DNA of 64,000 bases from DSSB01 sp046346845 (GCA_046346845.1 JAXMHH010000004.1:248001-312000); one strand, 5' to 3'. Shown: positions 54,119 to 63,229, counted from the stretch's first letter. Made by a program: numbers and translations. Notes: generated by a model from the sequence alone, not told the origin.

Positions 54119-56533
54119 CTAAAAAATGCCCCGATAGGCGAATTGGGCGCCTGCCCCCATCCGCAATTCGCCTTCCCAATGGAGCTGCGGCTTGAGACCG
54201 AGCGAGAGGGCGGAGGACTCGCCGACCCGGAGGGAATATGTCAGTCCCAGGGGTGCCAGGTAGGCCCCGGTGAGGTCGTTGGCGAAGAGATGATAGATGC
54301 CGATTTCGGCGAGACTGACCTGGGGGCCCGATTTTTCCGGGGAGCCGAACAGGTGGAAGACCGGCTCGAGCCTTGCTCCCAGCTGGAAGTCGCTGGGGTA
54401 TTTCGCGTCGGGGAGGTGCATCCCTTGAAAATGGGTCCCGACCCTCAATTCAAAGTTTCTTCCGAAGCGGTATCCGCCGGCCATCCCAAAACCGCCCCCA
54501 ATGGCGCCCTTTCGGGCGGAGAATTCCAAGAGGGGTGAAAGCGACCAAGGTTTGGGTTTTGGGGGAGGGGCCGGTTCCGGCAAGGCCACTGCTGGGGCAC
54601 TGCTGAACAATACCGCGACATCTTCCAGCTCTTTCAAGACGGGGGCCGTTTCTTGCTCCCGAGCCGGGTCGATTTTTTTCAGAACCGTGGCGGCGAATTT
54701 GCGAATCCTTGGATCATCCGTCTTGTCGTTGGCGATTTCCATCAGGGCCGCGTGCTGGCTGGCCGCCGGAGGCCCGACCAGCTCGAGGACCACGAGGAAA
54801 CGAAAACGCTTGAAAGGATCGAGGGTCTTGTCCGCGGCGAGGCGGGCGATTTGCTCCAGGATGCTGGGAGATGCCTTGGCGATTTGGGCGACGGCCTCCT
54901 GGCATTTCGAGCCGATGTCCTTGTCGTCAAAGTGGGCGATCAAGACGGGGACGGCCTCCACGGCGCTCCCCGACCTATTGGAGAGTCCGATCACGGCCTG
55001 GTGTCGGCGCGCGTAATCGCTCTTGGGATCGCCCAGCGTCTCGAGGAAAACCTGCTGGGGCGCGCTCCCCGTCGGGTCGATCTTGGTCACGGCCCAGACG
55101 ACGGTCTGGGCGAGCTGGAAGGTTTTATCCGAGACCAGGTGCTCGTTCAATTGGGGGTTGAAGCCCAACGCCTCGACCGCCTTGCGGGCCAGGCCCTCCA
55201 GGTCGGAACGGAACAGCTTCAACAGCGATGGAAGGGCGGCCTTCGCCGCTGGGCCGATCTTTCCCAAGGCCTGGGCGGCGGCCAGCACGGTCTCGGCATC
55301 GGTCTCTTTCAGCAGCGCGATGAGTTTGGGGACGGCCGGAGCGGCCGCCGGGCCGATCTCCGCCAGGGCCTGGACCGCTCCCAAGCGCACCTTCGGATTC
55401 GCGTCCGCCAGGGCCTTGAGCAGGGCGGGCACGGCGGGGGCCGCCTTGGCTTCCATGGCGCGGAGGGCCAAGGTGGCGCGGTAGCGTTCTTCCGCATCGG
55501 CGCTGCCCAGCTTGGCGATGAAGATCTTGGCCTGTTCCTCGGGGCTGTGCACGGCGGCGAGGGCCAGGGAAGCGAGCGGATCCTTGGGATCGGTGACCTT
55601 GCTGACCTTGCCGTTCCAATCGATGAAGGCCACCGTCGGGAAGCTGTGTATTCCGAATTCGGCCCAGTCCTCCTCGGATCCGTCGGTGCCTTCCGCATGG
55701 ATCATCAAGAAGCGGCCGTCGTATTGCTTCGCCAATTTTTCGAAATGGGGCTGGTAGCCCTTGCAGGGGACGCACCAATCCGCCGAGAAATCCACCAGGG
55801 CGAGTTGCCCGGGTTTGAGGCGGGCCAATTGGGCCTTGAGTTCCTTGCCGCTGTTTACCTCCACCGGCTTGTTTCCGGGCGTTCGGAAGGGCCGTGCGGC
55901 GATGGGGCCGGAGAGGCCGATGGGTTCCGGATTGTAGAATTGCAGCAGGGATTCGCTCTGCCCCTTGAGGACGGCGAATTGAAAGCGCTCTTGAATGCTG
56001 ATCTTCCCGTCCTGGTCCGCGTCGGGCACCTGGTCGCTCCAGAAAAAGGGGCTGAAGAGTTGGCAGCTGACTTTTTCCCCGGGAGAACCCTGGGACACCA
56101 CGGTGGTCTTGGCGTCGGCGAAGAAGTTGAATCCGCTCCCCGAGAAGCAATTGTCCATCACCAGGATGCGCCGGCCGTAGGCGAGGGTTTTTAGGTCTTT
56201 CGCCAAGGTTCCGAGGGAGAGGCAGCCGGAGGGGAGGGAGACGCAGCCTTCGCCTTGGGCGCCGCTATCCCCGTGGCCGGTGACGTAGACGACGAGGAGG
56301 TCGTCGTCGTCCATCGTGGCTTTCATTCCGGAGAGAAGCTTGTTCCAGCCGTCGGGGTCGGCGGCCGCAAAATGTTCCACCGTTTCAGTCGTGGCCTTGG
56401 CGCTGGCGACGGAGATCTCGTAAGCGCCCTCCGCGCGCAGGGCCTTCACCGCGCGTTCGACGTTGCCTAGATGTCTCGCCTCGGTGTCTCCGTTGAGGAT
56501 CAGGGCGTATTTCTTTTGGATGCCGTCCCCCAT
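54119..56533 (-). CDS. caspase-like / thioredoxin / HEAT-repeat / barrel-like fusion protein
   Basis: An 804-residue multidomain protein; the ATG at 56533 follows AGGGGAG. Residues 1-200 form a clan-CD (caspase/C13-like) protease domain with catalytic His87 in VYVTGHGDSG and Cys129 in LVMDNCFSGSG. It holds an EF-hand-like loop, DADQDGKISIQE (171-182), as in calcium-activated metacaspases. Residues about 228-330 are a thioredoxin domain with CVPC (254-257). About 345-640 are HEAT repeats (ALLKALADANPKVRLGAVQA). The last 125 residues alternate like an outer-membrane barrel and end YRGIF, a barrel-type terminal Phe. No signal peptide is visible. A sigma-54 element precedes it. Function unknown. 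Confidence 0.8.
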   Translation of the reverse strand: MGDGIQKKYALILNGDTEARHLGNVERAVKALRAEGAYEISVASAKATTETVEHFAAADPDGWNKLLSGMKATMDDDDLLVVYVTGHGDSGAQGEGCVSLPSGCLSLGTLAKDLKTLAYGRRILVMDNCFSGSGFNFFADAKTTVVSQGSPGEKVSCQLFSPFFWSDQVPDADQDGKISIQERFQFAVLKGQSESLLQFYNPEPIGLSGPIAARPFRTPGNKPVEVNSGKELKAQLARLKPGQLALVDFSADWCVPCKGYQPHFEKLAKQYDGRFLMIHAEGTDGSEEDWAEFGIHSFPTVAFIDWNGKVSKVTDPKDPLASLALAAVHSPEEQAKIFIAKLGSADAEERYRATLALRAMEAKAAPAVPALLKALADANPKVRLGAVQALAEIGPAAAPAVPKLIALLKETDAETVLAAAQALGKIGPAAKAALPSLLKLFRSDLEGLARKAVEALGFNPQLNEHLVSDKTFQLAQTVVWAVTKIDPTGSAPQQVFLETLGDPKSDYARRHQAVIGLSNRSGSAVEAVPVLIAHFDDKDIGSKCQEAVAQIAKASPSILEQIARLAADKTLDPFKRFRFLVVLELVGPPAASQHAALMEIANDKTDDPRIRKFAATVLKKIDPAREQETAPVLKELEDVAVLFSSAPAVALPEPAPPPKPKPWSLSPLLEFSARKGAIGGGFGMAGGYRFGRNFELRVGTHFQGMHLPDAKYPSDFQLGARLEPVFHLFGSPEKSGPQVSLAEIGIYHLFANDLTGAYLAPLGLTYSLRVGESSALSLGLKPQLHWEGELRMGAGAQFAYRGIF

Positions 56534-56579
56534 GCGCTCCCCTAAGCCCCGGAAACAACCGGGGCCCAACCCTGATAAA

Positions 56580-56595
56580 GCAACCCATATGCCAA
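56580..56595 (-). promoter_or_regulatory. sigma-54 promoter of the caspase-fusion gene
   Basis: On the minus strand, TTGGCATATGGGTTGC has GG and GC 10 bases apart and matches consensus at both halves. Transcription would start near 56568, 35 bases before the ATG. Confidence 0.65.
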
Positions 56596-56618
56596 GATGG
56601 CAGGGGATTTATTTAATA

Positions 56619-56643
56619 TAACTATATAAAAATCATATAGTTA
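56619..56643. repeat. AT-rich inverted repeat, possible activator site
   Basis: TAACTATAT, a 7-base loop and ATATAGTTA form a perfect 9-bp inverted repeat 23 bases upstream of the sigma-54 element, inside an AT-rich patch. Confidence 0.45.
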
Positions 56644-56737
56644 GACACAGTGCGGAGGCGGGGGTGGAGCAGGCCCTGGGTTTTGGCGTGCCAAGCCCTC
56701 AAAAGCCCTCTGAAAACTTCACACCTTGGGAACGAAT

Positions 56738-57883
56738 TTAGACCTGCCGGTCGATGATCGTCGCCACGCCCATGCCATGACCGATGCAGAGCGTCACCAG
56801 GCCGTAGCGCAGGTTGCGGCGCTCGAGTTCGTCCAAAACGGTGCCGAGCAGCATGGCGCCGGTGGCCCCGAGCGGGTGGCCTAAGGCGATGGCGCCGCCG
56901 TTCACATTGACCTTCTCGGGGTCGAGCTTGAGGTCCTGCATCACCGCGAGCGGGACCGGGGCGAAGGCCTCGTTGATCTCGAAGAGATCGATGTCGGAGA
57001 TCTTCAGCTTGGCCTTGGCGCAGACCTTTTGGATCGCCGGAATGGGGCCGAGCAGCATGATGATGGGATCCGATCCGACCTCCACCGTCGCGACGATGCG
57101 GGCGCGGGGCTTGAGGCCCTGCTCTTTGCAGGCCTTTTCGCTGGCGAAGAGCACTGCCGCGGCGCCGTCGACGATTCCGCTGGAATTGCCGGCGTGGATC
57201 ACGCCGTCTTCCTTGAACACGGTCTTGAGGGTGGCCAGTTTGTCGGCGGTAGTGCCGGGCCGCAGGTGCTCGTCCTTCTCGAAGCGGAAGGTCTTGCCCT
57301 CCGCGTCCTTCGCCTCGACCGGAACGATCGATTTGGCGAAGCGCTTCTCCTCCCAGGCCTGGGCGGCGCGGGCTTGCGAACGCTCGGCGTATTCGTCGAG
57401 CCGCCTGCGGGTGAAGCCGTATTTTTCGGCGATGAGTTCCGCCGAGACCCCTTGCGGCACCAGGTCGAAACGTTCGGTCAATTTGGAGCCCGCCATCTCG
57501 AAGTTGATTGCCATCGGGACTCGGGTCATGTGCTCGACACCGCCGCCGATCAAGAAGTCGGACATCCCCGACATGATGGTGTGGGCCATGAGGTTGCAGG
57601 CCGAGAGCCCGGAGCCGCAAAAACGATTGATCGTGGCGCCGGGAATTTCGACCGGCCAGCCCGCCGCCAGGACCGCCTCGCGGGCGATGACATTGTCTTG
57701 GGCGTCGCGCTGCGAGACGCAGCCGTAGAGGACGTCTTCGATCAGCAGGGGATTGATTCGGTTGCGTTCCACCAGGGCCTGCAGGGGCACGGCGGCCAGG
57801 TCGATGGGGTGGACGAACTTGAGGCTGCCTTCGCGTTTTCCGCGGGGGGTACGGACGGCGTCGACGATCAGGGCTTGGGACAT
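56738..57883 (-). CDS. acetyl-CoA acyltransferase (thiolase, FadA-like)
   Basis: A 381-residue thiolase of the degradative FadA-like class. Catalytic Cys is in INRFCGSGLSACNLMAH, with FEINEAFAPVPLAVM, His in GGAIALGHPLGATGAML and the second Cys in VTLCIGHGMGVATI. The N-terminus is ALIVDAVRTPRGKREGSLKF. It is only distantly similar to the thiolase at 47898, so not a recent duplicate. It is more likely a 3-ketoacyl-CoA thiolase of beta-oxidation. Single gene, convergent with nothing nearby. Confidence 0.92.
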   Translation of the reverse strand: MSQALIVDAVRTPRGKREGSLKFVHPIDLAAVPLQALVERNRINPLLIEDVLYGCVSQRDAQDNVIAREAVLAAGWPVEIPGATINRFCGSGLSACNLMAHTIMSGMSDFLIGGGVEHMTRVPMAINFEMAGSKLTERFDLVPQGVSAELIAEKYGFTRRRLDEYAERSQARAAQAWEEKRFAKSIVPVEAKDAEGKTFRFEKDEHLRPGTTADKLATLKTVFKEDGVIHAGNSSGIVDGAAAVLFASEKACKEQGLKPRARIVATVEVGSDPIIMLLGPIPAIQKVCAKAKLKISDIDLFEINEAFAPVPLAVMQDLKLDPEKVNVNGGAIALGHPLGATGAMLLGTVLDELERRNLRYGLVTLCIGHGMGVATIIDRQV

Positions 57884-58194
57884 GGGTGGCTCCTTCTGCT
57901 TAAGGGGAAAATTTCCCTAATCCTTCCCGGCCATTCATTCAAACATTTTTCCAAATCTGTGGGTAGGGCGGGATCGGGCCTGGGGATCCCCAGGCGGAAC
58001 TTGATAAAAAATAAAGAGAAATGGAATTTATCCCCAACTGGGGATACCCATGTGAATAAATGTATTGTATGGTCACATAAGGCTGTTCTAGGGCTTGGGT
58101 GGGAAATGAAAGCATCTCCTGTACTTAGCAACAAAGCCCCGGGACCTGCGATAAACCGAAGGTCCAATTCCATTTTTAAGAGCGAGCTTTTGGG
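57884..58194 (+). other. intergenic region between divergent thiolase and paralog-family genes
   Basis: A 311-base gap. It holds a moderately AT-rich stretch near 58000-58080 and the CAAC-type promoter motif at 58129-58154. No gene or RNA is seen. Confidence 0.55.
58129..58154 (+). promoter_or_regulatory. CAAC-N13-TGCGATAA promoter-like motif
   Basis: CAACA (58129-58133), preceded by TTAG, then 13 bases and TGCGATAA (58147-58154). The ATG at 58195 follows 40 bases later. Confidence 0.5.
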
Positions 58195-58836
58195 ATGACT
58201 CCGACACCCCTCGGGTTTGGAAACCTTCACCTCGGCGGTCGTTTATCCGCCACTGCCTCGGGCCCTGGCCCTGGGGAATTTTCCGCCGCGCGCCTCTTGG
58301 CCCAGGTCTTGGCAGGTTTGGAGGCGGGCGGTGGCTCCAGCTCCGAGTTAAGCCCCTTAGTTCCAGGTGAGAATCGCGAACTTCGCGCCGCCTTTGGCCA
58401 TCTATCGGAGGCGAGACAGGCGGCGTTGCGGCGGCAGCTGGGCTCCGAAGTCTTGGAGGAGTTGTTCAGCCTGAGCCGGGAGCGCGACGCCGGGCTGTTC
58501 TTCGAAGGCCTGACGAATCTCGGGACCCGTCTCGTGCAGCAAAACCGTCCGGAGCTGGCCCTGGCGCTGTTTTCGGCGGTGAGCCAATCCTTAACTCATG
58601 AGTTTTCCGGAAGGCCGGCCAACCACGCCGCCTTGGCGGCGCGTGCCCAGCGGGAGTCGGACGCGATCCAGGGCGCGGCGCGATCGGCGCCTGGCGAGTA
58701 CCTCGGCCGCAACCTGGCTCTCGAGGCGAGCAACCCGGGTGATGTTGGCGAGCATGGGGGTGGCGGGCTTGCGTTCAGCACGGTGCGGCTGGGCGTATTG
58801 TCGCGGCTCTTGGCTGCCCTGGCGAGTCGCTGCTGA
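58195..58836 (+). CDS. paralog-family N-module, 5' part of a frameshifted gene
   Basis: This frame encodes 213 residues of the family N-module, then terminates early at 58836 because of frameshifts. Compared with the near-identical copy at 63470-64000, it shows a 1-base and a 2-base loss (near 58672 and 58693, together in frame), a 1-base gain (near 58737), and 1-base losses near 58770, 58818 and 58855. After the last two, the homologous reading continues in the frame of the 58598-62560 entry. The intact protein would therefore run from 58195 to 62560. Either this is real decay or the consensus is wrong in a duplicated region. Confidence 0.7.
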   Translation: MTPTPLGFGNLHLGGRLSATASGPGPGEFSAARLLAQVLAGLEAGGGSSSELSPLVPGENRELRAAFGHLSEARQAALRRQLGSEVLEELFSLSRERDAGLFFEGLTNLGTRLVQQNRPELALALFSAVSQSLTHEFSGRPANHAALAARAQRESDAIQGAARSAPGEYLGRNLALEASNPGDVGEHGGGGLAFSTVRLGVLSRLLAALASRC

Positions 58837-58915
58837 CGCGGGGCTTCAGGGCGCGGCCTTGGCGGCGACACTGGGGTTCGGTGCGGCGGAGGTCCTGGCC
58901 TTCGTGTTTTCGGGT
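58385..58915 (+). repeat. direct repeat, copy 1 (paralog N-module)
   Basis: Over the first 285 bases it differs from the copy at 63470-64000 at only two or three positions. From about 58670 on, it carries a cluster of small indels. There are no terminal inverted repeats and no transposase. Confidence 0.85.
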
Positions 58916-61900
58916 CGCGGCCTGAACGAGGCCTTGGGTGTCCATCAAGATTGGAGCCTGGGCGCGGTGGGTCGGGACTTGGCCTCGGCGGGGATCACGC
59001 TGTCGTTTTTGAAGCTGAGCGGTGCGGGGGCGCGGGGCTTGTTGAGCGGGAATGAGGGGCGCACGGCGTTCCAGAGATTTTCGCGGGCGGCGCTGCCGCA
59101 GTTCGCGATGCTGGGCGGGATCATGGCGGGGCATCGCGCGGAGGAGGCCTTGCACCTGCGTCCGCACGTGGACGGTGCGACGACCTTGACGGATGCCTTG
59201 GGGACCTTGCTGCAGTTTTACGTTTCGGGTCGGCTGATGCACCAGGCGATGGGTCCGGAGTTGGCGGCTTACCAGCAGGCCTTGGAGCTGCGGAGCGAGC
59301 AGCTGGCGCGGACGCCGCGGCTGCGGCCGAGGGGCGGGGACAGTCCGGCCTTGGCGGAGTTGCTGCAGGGGATGTTCGGGGCGCGGCGGCCGGCCTTGGC
59401 GGGAGCCGCGGGCACCGGCAGGGGTGAGAGCTCCCTCGAGCTGCCGAATTCCTTCATGATGGTGATGGATGGGGACGGCAATGGCGGCAATGGGGCCAAT
59501 CAGCGACCCTCCAGTCGTCCTCGCGTGACGCCTCCGGAACGCCTCACGCCGCGTCGTCCCTCGCCGACGCCCATGGAAGAGGCCTTGCAAGCGGCGACGC
59601 GGCTGCCTCCGGGCAATTTAGAAGTCCGCATTTCTCAAAATCCCCCGCCGCCCGATCCGGCCGGAGACCCGGCGGCCGAGGATATCTCTTTCTCTTTGGT
59701 GGAGGAACCCGCCGGGGCCGCGGCGCCGCCCACGAAGGCCTCGGGGCCTGAGATCCGCGAGACCATGCTCAGCGGAGTTCCGCTGGCGGGGACGCCCGCG
59801 GAGCCGACTCGTGAAGTTGACCCCGAAGTGGCGAGACACCTGAGGCGCCTCCTCCCTGGCCAGCGCGTTGGGCCCGAGGGTCGCTATCAGATTCAAGGGA
59901 AGATCGCGGAAGGGGGGAGCGGCACTGTCTTTCGCGTCACCGACCTGCGCAGCGGGAGGTCCGCCGCCATCAAGGTGCCCTCGCAGGCGACCAAGCCCGA
60001 GCAGCTCGACCGCTTTCGCCGTGAGATCTGGATCAGCGAAAATTTGGCCTCGGGTTGGGCTGTGCCCATCTATGACCATTTCGAGATCTTCGAGGGCTCC
60101 GGGATTCAAGTCCCCTTGATGGAGTACGTTGACGGTATCACCCTGGCGCGGGCGCTTTACCACCTCGGCTTACACGACGTCGCGACCCAAAGGGATTTTT
60201 CCTTGGGACGCCGCGTGGATTTGTTCGCCGACCTGTGTCTGGGCGTGCAGGACGCCCATCTGCACGGCATCGTCCACAACGACCTAAAACCCGACAACCT
60301 GATGGTCGACCGCAATTGGCGGATGCGCATTCTCGACTGGGGACTGGCCCGGCATGTCGGCGAGGCCAGCGGGGAAGGGGAGGCGAGGATTTCGCCCGAG
60401 GCCCTGCGGCACAAGCCCCCCCGAGTGAGCGTCTCGATGGGAATGGGTACCCCCGGCTATATGGCGCCGGAGGTGACCAAGGCGGATCGCGGTCCCAATC
60501 CCCGGTCCCAGGATATTTTCTCTTTGGGGGTTATTCTTTACGAGATGGCGACGGGCCTGCATCCCTTCGGGCTCTATCGACCCGGAGATGTCTTTCGCGG
60601 TGAGCCGCGCCTGGTCCCCCTGCGCCATGGAGACCACCCTGAGGGTCAGACTAAGATCAATCCCCGGTCCATTTTTTCTTATGGGATCGATCCCAGTCTC
60701 GATCCCCCGCCTTTCCGGGACATTCTGAGCGGGGAGCACCCGGAATATCTCTTCGAGTTGGAGGGAATTGCGCGGCGGGCGATGCACCCCGATCCCCTCC
60801 AGCGCTTTCAAAGCGCGGGCGAACTGCGCGAGGCCGTCTTGATGGCGCGCGCCAAGTCCGACCGCGAATCCCTCGATCGCCTACGCGACCGCATGCGGGA
60901 GGCCGAGGGCCGGCTGAAGAGCTCTTGGAAGAACTTCAACGTGGCCTCGCGCATCGACCCTGCGAATTGGACCAAGATGCACCAGATGATCGTGGCCCTG
61001 AGGCAGGACCGGGAATCCTGGCATCAAGGCATCGAGGACCTAGTCACCCGCCTTACGGGGGTGATGAAGTACGACGATTCCTTGCAGGCGCGCCGCATGA
61101 TCGCCGAATTGAGCTGGGAGCGGCTGGTGGACGGCGGGGACCGGATGTCGCTCAGTGTCCAGGAGGCCTTGGCGCGACGCATCCGCGAGAACGATTTTCC
61201 GATTGACCCCGAAGGAAAAACGAACTTCAGCGCACTCTTGACCGGAAGAGCTCGGATGAATTTTCAACTCCGAATCCTTGAAAATGGCGAGGACCTTGCC
61301 CGGGATTTGGCCGATCGCACTCAGGTGCGCGTACTGGAAATAGTCCGAGAGAAAGACAGCCGCGGCACCGAGCTTGGCAACTATCGAGAGGGCGGAGTTC
61401 TGGTTCAGGGGGATCTGAAAAGTATCAACGGTGAGATGTCCCTGCCGCACGGGTATTACGTGGTGGAACTGAAGACGGAAGGTTTCGCTCCAGTTCGCCT
61501 GCCCCTGCGCGTGACCCGTCGGGATGTATTCCGAGATTTGGTCGCGGACAAGCCCTTGGAGCTTCCCCTGGAGATGGTCCCTCAGGGAGATATGGGCCCG
61601 GGCATGGTCTTGGTGGAAGGCGGCCGCTCCTTCACGGGCCGTGATTTTTACGAGGACGGCATGCCCTCGGATATCTATAGCTTCCCGATGCATGAGATCG
61701 AGCTGGCGACCTTCGCGATCTCGCGTTCGCCGGTGACCGTCGGCGAATACATCCCCTTTATCGAATCGCTGCTCGAGCAGGGAAGGATCGACGAGGCGCG
61801 CCTGTTCTCGCCCCGCAAGACCACCCCGCCGCAAAAGATCTCCCGGGACCTCCTGAGAGACACCTGGCGGGTCTACCGGGAGGAAGGGCTGCGCGCCGCC

Positions 61901-62560
61901 TTCGAGCACTTTCTCAATCGGCAGCGGGGCAACACCTATAATTGGAAGATTCGGCCCGAGGGCTTCGGCCCCTGGAAGCGCTACCGCCTGCTCGACCCTA
62001 CCACCCACACCGACGCCAATGGCGACCCCATCATGCTGGAGCAGCCGATCAGCGCCATCTCCCGCAAGGCGGCCGAGGCCTATTTGGCCTGGTTGTCGGA
62101 GCGGGAAGGGCGGGAGTATTCCCTGCCTACCGCGGAAGAGAAGGAAAAGGTCGACCGCAATTCCTTCCCCTGGAATTTCCCTTGGGGCTATGACTTCGCG
62201 CCCTTTTACTTGATTTCGCGGCTGGCCTTTTCCGGGGACCTGCTCAATGCCACCTATCCCCAGCCTGTCGGCAAGCACGTCATGGACCAGAAGCTGTACC
62301 GGGATTTCTCGATCTACGGGACCCTCGACAATCTGGGCAATGTCCGGGAATACACGGCCTCGAATGGAGAGCCTACCTATGTGGTCCTGTCCGGCGGTTC
62401 GGTCCGGGTGCCCTATGGCCCCTTTTACTACCCAGCCTCTCGAAATTACGCCCACCGAGAGACCACCGTGGACGATTCGGTCGGTGCCTTCCGCCGGGTG
62501 CTGCGTTTCGGTCGTCCGCAACCTCGCGATATGACTCCGGAAACCCCGCCGGTGCGATAG
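58598..62560 (+). CDS. paralog-family protein: N-module, Ser/Thr protein kinase and FGE-sulfatase-like domain (3' part of frameshifted gene)
   Basis: The frame is open from 58598, but homology with the family starts near 58856 (LAATLGFGAAEVLAFVFSGR; HQDWSLGAVGRDLASAG). A disordered linker leads to a protein kinase at about residues 425-745 (numbered from 58598): Gly loop IAEGGSGTVF, Lys in AAIKVP, catalytic HNDLKPDNL, DWG in place of DFG, and APE in GTPGYMAPEV. All key catalytic residues are present. About 1000-1310 is an FGE-sulfatase (formylglycine-generating enzyme-like) domain: PGMVLVEGGRSFTGRDF, GNVREYT, SGGSVRVP and the terminal FRRVLRFG. Kinase-FGE fusions occur in myxobacteria-like signalling. 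No transmembrane helix separates the domains. Confidence 0.78.
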   Translation: MSFPEGRPTTPPWRRVPSGSRTRSRARRDRRLASTSAATWLSRRATRVMLASMGVAGLRSARCGWAYCRGSWLPWRVAADAGLQGAALAATLGFGAAEVLAFVFSGRGLNEALGVHQDWSLGAVGRDLASAGITLSFLKLSGAGARGLLSGNEGRTAFQRFSRAALPQFAMLGGIMAGHRAEEALHLRPHVDGATTLTDALGTLLQFYVSGRLMHQAMGPELAAYQQALELRSEQLARTPRLRPRGGDSPALAELLQGMFGARRPALAGAAGTGRGESSLELPNSFMMVMDGDGNGGNGANQRPSSRPRVTPPERLTPRRPSPTPMEEALQAATRLPPGNLEVRISQNPPPPDPAGDPAAEDISFSLVEEPAGAAAPPTKASGPEIRETMLSGVPLAGTPAEPTREVDPEVARHLRRLLPGQRVGPEGRYQIQGKIAEGGSGTVFRVTDLRSGRSAAIKVPSQATKPEQLDRFRREIWISENLASGWAVPIYDHFEIFEGSGIQVPLMEYVDGITLARALYHLGLHDVATQRDFSLGRRVDLFADLCLGVQDAHLHGIVHNDLKPDNLMVDRNWRMRILDWGLARHVGEASGEGEARISPEALRHKPPRVSVSMGMGTPGYMAPEVTKADRGPNPRSQDIFSLGVILYEMATGLHPFGLYRPGDVFRGEPRLVPLRHGDHPEGQTKINPRSIFSYGIDPSLDPPPFRDILSGEHPEYLFELEGIARRAMHPDPLQRFQSAGELREAVLMARAKSDRESLDRLRDRMREAEGRLKSSWKNFNVASRIDPANWTKMHQMIVALRQDRESWHQGIEDLVTRLTGVMKYDDSLQARRMIAELSWERLVDGGDRMSLSVQEALARRIRENDFPIDPEGKTNFSALLTGRARMNFQLRILENGEDLARDLADRTQVRVLEIVREKDSRGTELGNYREGGVLVQGDLKSINGEMSLPHGYYVVELKTEGFAPVRLPLRVTRRDVFRDLVADKPLELPLEMVPQGDMGPGMVLVEGGRSFTGRDFYEDGMPSDIYSFPMHEIELATFAISRSPVTVGEYIPFIESLLEQGRIDEARLFSPRKTTPPQKISRDLLRDTWRVYREEGLRAAFEHFLNRQRGNTYNWKIRPEGFGPWKRYRLLDPTTHTDANGDPIMLEQPISAISRKAAEAYLAWLSEREGREYSLPTAEEKEKVDRNSFPWNFPWGYDFAPFYLISRLAFSGDLLNATYPQPVGKHVMDQKLYRDFSIYGTLDNLGNVREYTASNGEPTYVVLSGGSVRVPYGPFYYPASRNYAHRETTVDDSVGAFRRVLRFGRPQPRDMTPETPPVR

Positions 62561-62789
62561 GCTTCACAATCAGGTATAAATAAACCCATCCCCTGTCAGG
62601 ACGCTGACGCCACCCCGTCTTGTGGATAAGTCCTCAAAAAATCGAATGATTTGTGAATAAGATCCGGGAACCCCCTGAAAGTATTATCAATTTTTTTATC
62701 ATTCCAGGCGAAATTGTACGCATGTTTTACACGAGGTTTTATTTTTTAACTTATTAATAAATATAGATAAAAAAATAATCAAACGTCTC

Positions 62790-62804
62790 TGGCACCTTCC
62801 TTGC
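62790..62804 (+). promoter_or_regulatory. sigma-54 promoter of the QEPQM-repeat gene
   Basis: TGGCACCTTCCTTGC is an exact TGGCAC-N5-TTGC match with GG and GC 10 bases apart. An AT-rich island (62690-62788) lies directly upstream. Transcription would start near 62816, 34 bases before the ATG. Confidence 0.8.
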
Positions 62805-62849
62805 TCTATCTGAGCTCGAGCTGATTGAAAACCGAAAGGGAGGTAGAAG

Positions 62850-63137
62850 ATGAGGAGATTTATCTATATTACTGTTTTTGCGGCGTTTTCTTTGTTTCAT
62901 ATCGCTGGGTCCCAGGCCCAAATTCGATTGAATACCACCACCACCACGACCAACACCAAGACCATCAACAGCATCCTGTATCAGGTCTTTTCCCCCACGG
63001 GCTCGACGAGCAGCCCCTATCAACAAGAGCCTCAGATGCTCCAAGGGCAGGAGCCCCAGATGCGGTCGGGATCCATTTATTATCAGGAGCCGCAGATGCT
63101 GAAATTGAATCCTTACATGCAAGAACCGCAGATGTAG
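62850..63137 (+). CDS. small secreted protein with four QEPQM repeats
   Basis: A 95-residue protein with a ribosome-binding site GGGAGGT before the ATG. The signal peptide MRRFIYITVFAAFSLFHIAG ends SQAQ. The mature part starts with a Thr-rich segment (LNTTTTTTNTKT). Four copies of QEPQM follow at spacings of about 9-15 residues, the last forming the extreme C-terminus. The repeats look like short Met-containing linear motifs, perhaps for metal binding or assembly. I do not recognise the family. It has its own sigma-54 promoter and a strong terminator, so it is a self-contained and probably highly expressed unit. Confidence 0.75.
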   Translation: MRRFIYITVFAAFSLFHIAGSQAQIRLNTTTTTTNTKTINSILYQVFSPTGSTSSPYQQEPQMLQGQEPQMRSGSIYYQEPQMLKLNPYMQEPQM

Positions 63138-63162
63138 TTTTTTTCTATCTCTTTCTCCAGGA

Positions 63163-63191
63163 GGGGCCCCCGGTGGGGCCCCTTTTCTTTT
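63163..63191 (+). terminator. Rho-independent terminator
   Basis: GGGGCCCC (63163-63170), a CGGT loop and GGGGCCCC (63175-63182) are followed by TTTTCTTTT. It lies 25 bases after the small secreted protein stop. Confidence 0.9.
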
Positions 63192-63203
63192 GCTATCCCC
63201 TAG

Positions 63204-63229
63204 CAACTTCAGGTCTTTTTTCCCGATAA
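63204..63229 (+). promoter_or_regulatory. CAAC-N13-CCCGATAA promoter-like motif
   Basis: CCTAGCAACTTC (63199-63210), identical to the sequence before 39429, then CCCGATAA (63222-63229). The spacer from CAACT is 13 bases. The ATG at 63269 follows 39 bases later. Confidence 0.6.
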
